Source: Leptidea sinapis | Taxonomy: Eukaryota > Arthropoda > Insecta > Lepidoptera > Pieridae | Assembly (NCBI RefSeq): GCF_905404315.1 | Contig: NC_066311.1 | Span: 4,092,001-4,156,000, forward strand | Reading direction: 5' to 3' | DNA: 64,000 bases | In this document: positions 62,650-64,000 of the stretch, in pieces | Numbering within the stretch: the first letter of the stretch is position 1 | Layout: every line of letters starts with the position of its first letter | Program-made: the position numbers and the translations under genes | The notes under the pieces: model-generated | Database searches by the model: none | What the model was told of the DNA's origin: nothing | Seen by the model: the letters and a program-made list of their open reading frames with translations, nothing else

Positions 62650-62925
62650 CACAGGATGCCGGCTAGATTATGAGTACCACAACGGCGCCTATTTCTGCCG
62701 TGAAGCAGTAATGTGTAAGCATTACTGTGTTTCCGTCTGAAGGGCGCCGTAGCTAGTGAAATTACGGGGCAAATGAAACTTAACATTTTATGTCTCAAGG
62801 TGACGAGCGCAGTTGTAGTGCCGCACAGAATTTTTGGGGTTTTTAAAGAATCCATAGCGGTACTGCATTGTTATGGGCAGGGCGCATCAATTATCAAGTG
62901 AACGTCCTGCTCATCTAAAAAAAAA
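62650..62925 (+). mobile_element. GCCGG/CGTCC repeat, 5'-truncated
   Basis: From 'cacaggatgccggctagatt' to 'gaacgtcctgctcatctaaa' with an A10 tail at 62918. The interior is close to the family consensus. Confidence 0.8.
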
Positions 62926-63104
62926 ATAATTAATAAAACTCATTAAAGCTCAACTTTTCTAAAGTAAAATCTTCGTCATTTTAAACTAAGTGAATAAATA
63001 TTTTTTTTTTCTTTTGGGCAAAAGAAGTGACACATACGTCCTCGATATTTGTGTCTTGTTAAATGCAAGTTTGACGTCTTGTAGCATACATGCAAAGAAA
63101 TGGA

Positions 63105-63345
63105 TATTCAACGACCTGTATAGCCGAGTGGTTAGTGATCCTACCTACTAAGCTAGAGGTCCCGGGTTCGAATCCCAGTAGGTGCAAGCATTTATATGAT
63201 GAATATGGATGTTTGTTTCCGAGTCATGGATGTTTATATGTATGTATATTGTATTAAATATATCGTTGTCTTGCAACCCATAACACAGGCTATATGCCTA
63301 ATTTGGGGCAAGATAATTTGTGTAAAAGTGTTCCAAAATAAAAAA
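63105..63345 (+). mobile_element. tRNA-derived SINE, full length
   Basis: A-box 'tagccgagtggttagtgatc' at 63122, B-box 'gggttcgaatcccagtaggt' at 63164, body 'gtttgtttccgagtcatgga' and tail 'ttggggcaagataatttgtg', ending in an A-rich run. Best preserved copy. Confidence 0.85.
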
Positions 63346-64000
63346 AATAATAATTATCAAATAAATCTGAATACCTTTACGTATTTCTCGCAACTTGAAA
63401 ATTTATAGTCAATGTCGCGCAACTGATAAACTAGCTTTCAATTTGTAGGGATTTTGTCTCGATATTAATTAAGATTAAGTTATTGGGCGTTTAATGATAT
63501 AACATTTAAGTTTTGACTATTGCCTTAATCTGGTTAGTAAAGCTTAGTGTACACAACATAATTGGGTAATTAATAATAATGGATTTGCGATTATAATTTG
63601 GACGTAACTCCAGAAAAACGTTCCAACCCACAATCATGTCGAAATTTGAGTTAAGAACACAAAACTGGTCACTGGATTCATATTAACGGGCTGCCAAAAA
63701 ACGGCAGCCCTACTGTTACTCTTTAAATGACATCATGACTTAGTAGCCCAGCCCACATGTATGGAATACACTAATAATTATTAAACTTTAAACACGATTT
63801 CCTTAAAATGTGATGTTTGTGGCTTGGAAGTTTTTCAGGAACTACGTCCATTTGTAAGAAATTAAAGTGTTTACATTTTGAGTCCTTAAAATAAGATTTA
63901 GATTTGATCTGTAAGAATATTTAAGGCTTGCCAGATTTTCTGTTCAGTTCCATTTGCTAACTCATGGCTGATTGCTGGGTTCATAAAAAGGTTCTTAATA
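63346..64000. other. unassigned
   Basis: No recognised repeat; a small inverted repeat 'gggctgccaaaaaacggcag' lies at 63690. Confidence 0.35.

Noticed and set aside
63117..63189. tRNA gene with intact A and B boxes
   Set aside because: It is the head of a SINE with a conserved body and A-rich tail; the anticodon arm does not fold properly.
1..64000. Bacterial or phage system (operon, CRISPR, toxin-antitoxin, prophage)
   Set aside because: No frame exceeds ~140 codons, SINE, LINE and MITE families dominate, and there are no ribosome-binding-site-led gene rows or spacer-repeat arrays.

Overview
This window looks like nuclear DNA of an insect, most likely a moth or butterfly. It is AT-rich, no frame stays open beyond about 140 codons, and nearly everything recognisable is debris of eukaryotic transposable elements. 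The families are ones familiar from lepidopteran genomes: RTE-like and Jockey/CR1-like LINE 3' ends, tRNA-headed SINEs, short terminal-inverted-repeat elements (MITEs) and a mariner-type remnant. There are no bacterial operons, no CRISPR array, no rRNA and no convincing functional tRNA. The species call is inference from repeat content; family names are from recognition of motifs, not from a database search.

Layout. 0-12.6 kb is rich in 5'-truncated LINE tails on both strands, with an unrecognised coding-like minus-strand segment at 1.7-2.2 kb and a 97-codon open LINE ORF end at 12.07-12.36 kb. 12.9-20.5 kb mixes MITEs (a P-element-like family, a TTATACGTCTAGATAG family, a 22-bp hairpin), tRNA-like SINEs and a mariner-like relic. 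20.5-31.5 kb holds more LINE pieces, one interrupted by a MITE with a clean 5-bp target duplication, and a retroelement domain carrying a perfect 17-bp fold-back. 31.5-33 kb has few repeats and carries promoter-like motifs (ETS+CRE, then E2F+YY1). 33-46.7 kb is the densest repeat zone: a tandem tRNA-like repeat, five copies of one MITE family with one SINE inserted inside, a cluster of TGACGTCA octamers, a second fold-back retroelement and several nested insertions. 47-49 kb is repeat-poor with a motif cluster resembling an enhancer. 49-64 kb returns to LINE, SINE and Penelope-type remnants.

Possible host-gene content is limited to two small plus-strand exon candidates with good splice signals (24312-24377 and 57574-57615). 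If real, most of the window is intron of one long plus-strand gene. I could not identify that gene. The features do not form a working pathway; the relationships that can be read are insertion histories (element inside element), truncations and inversions.
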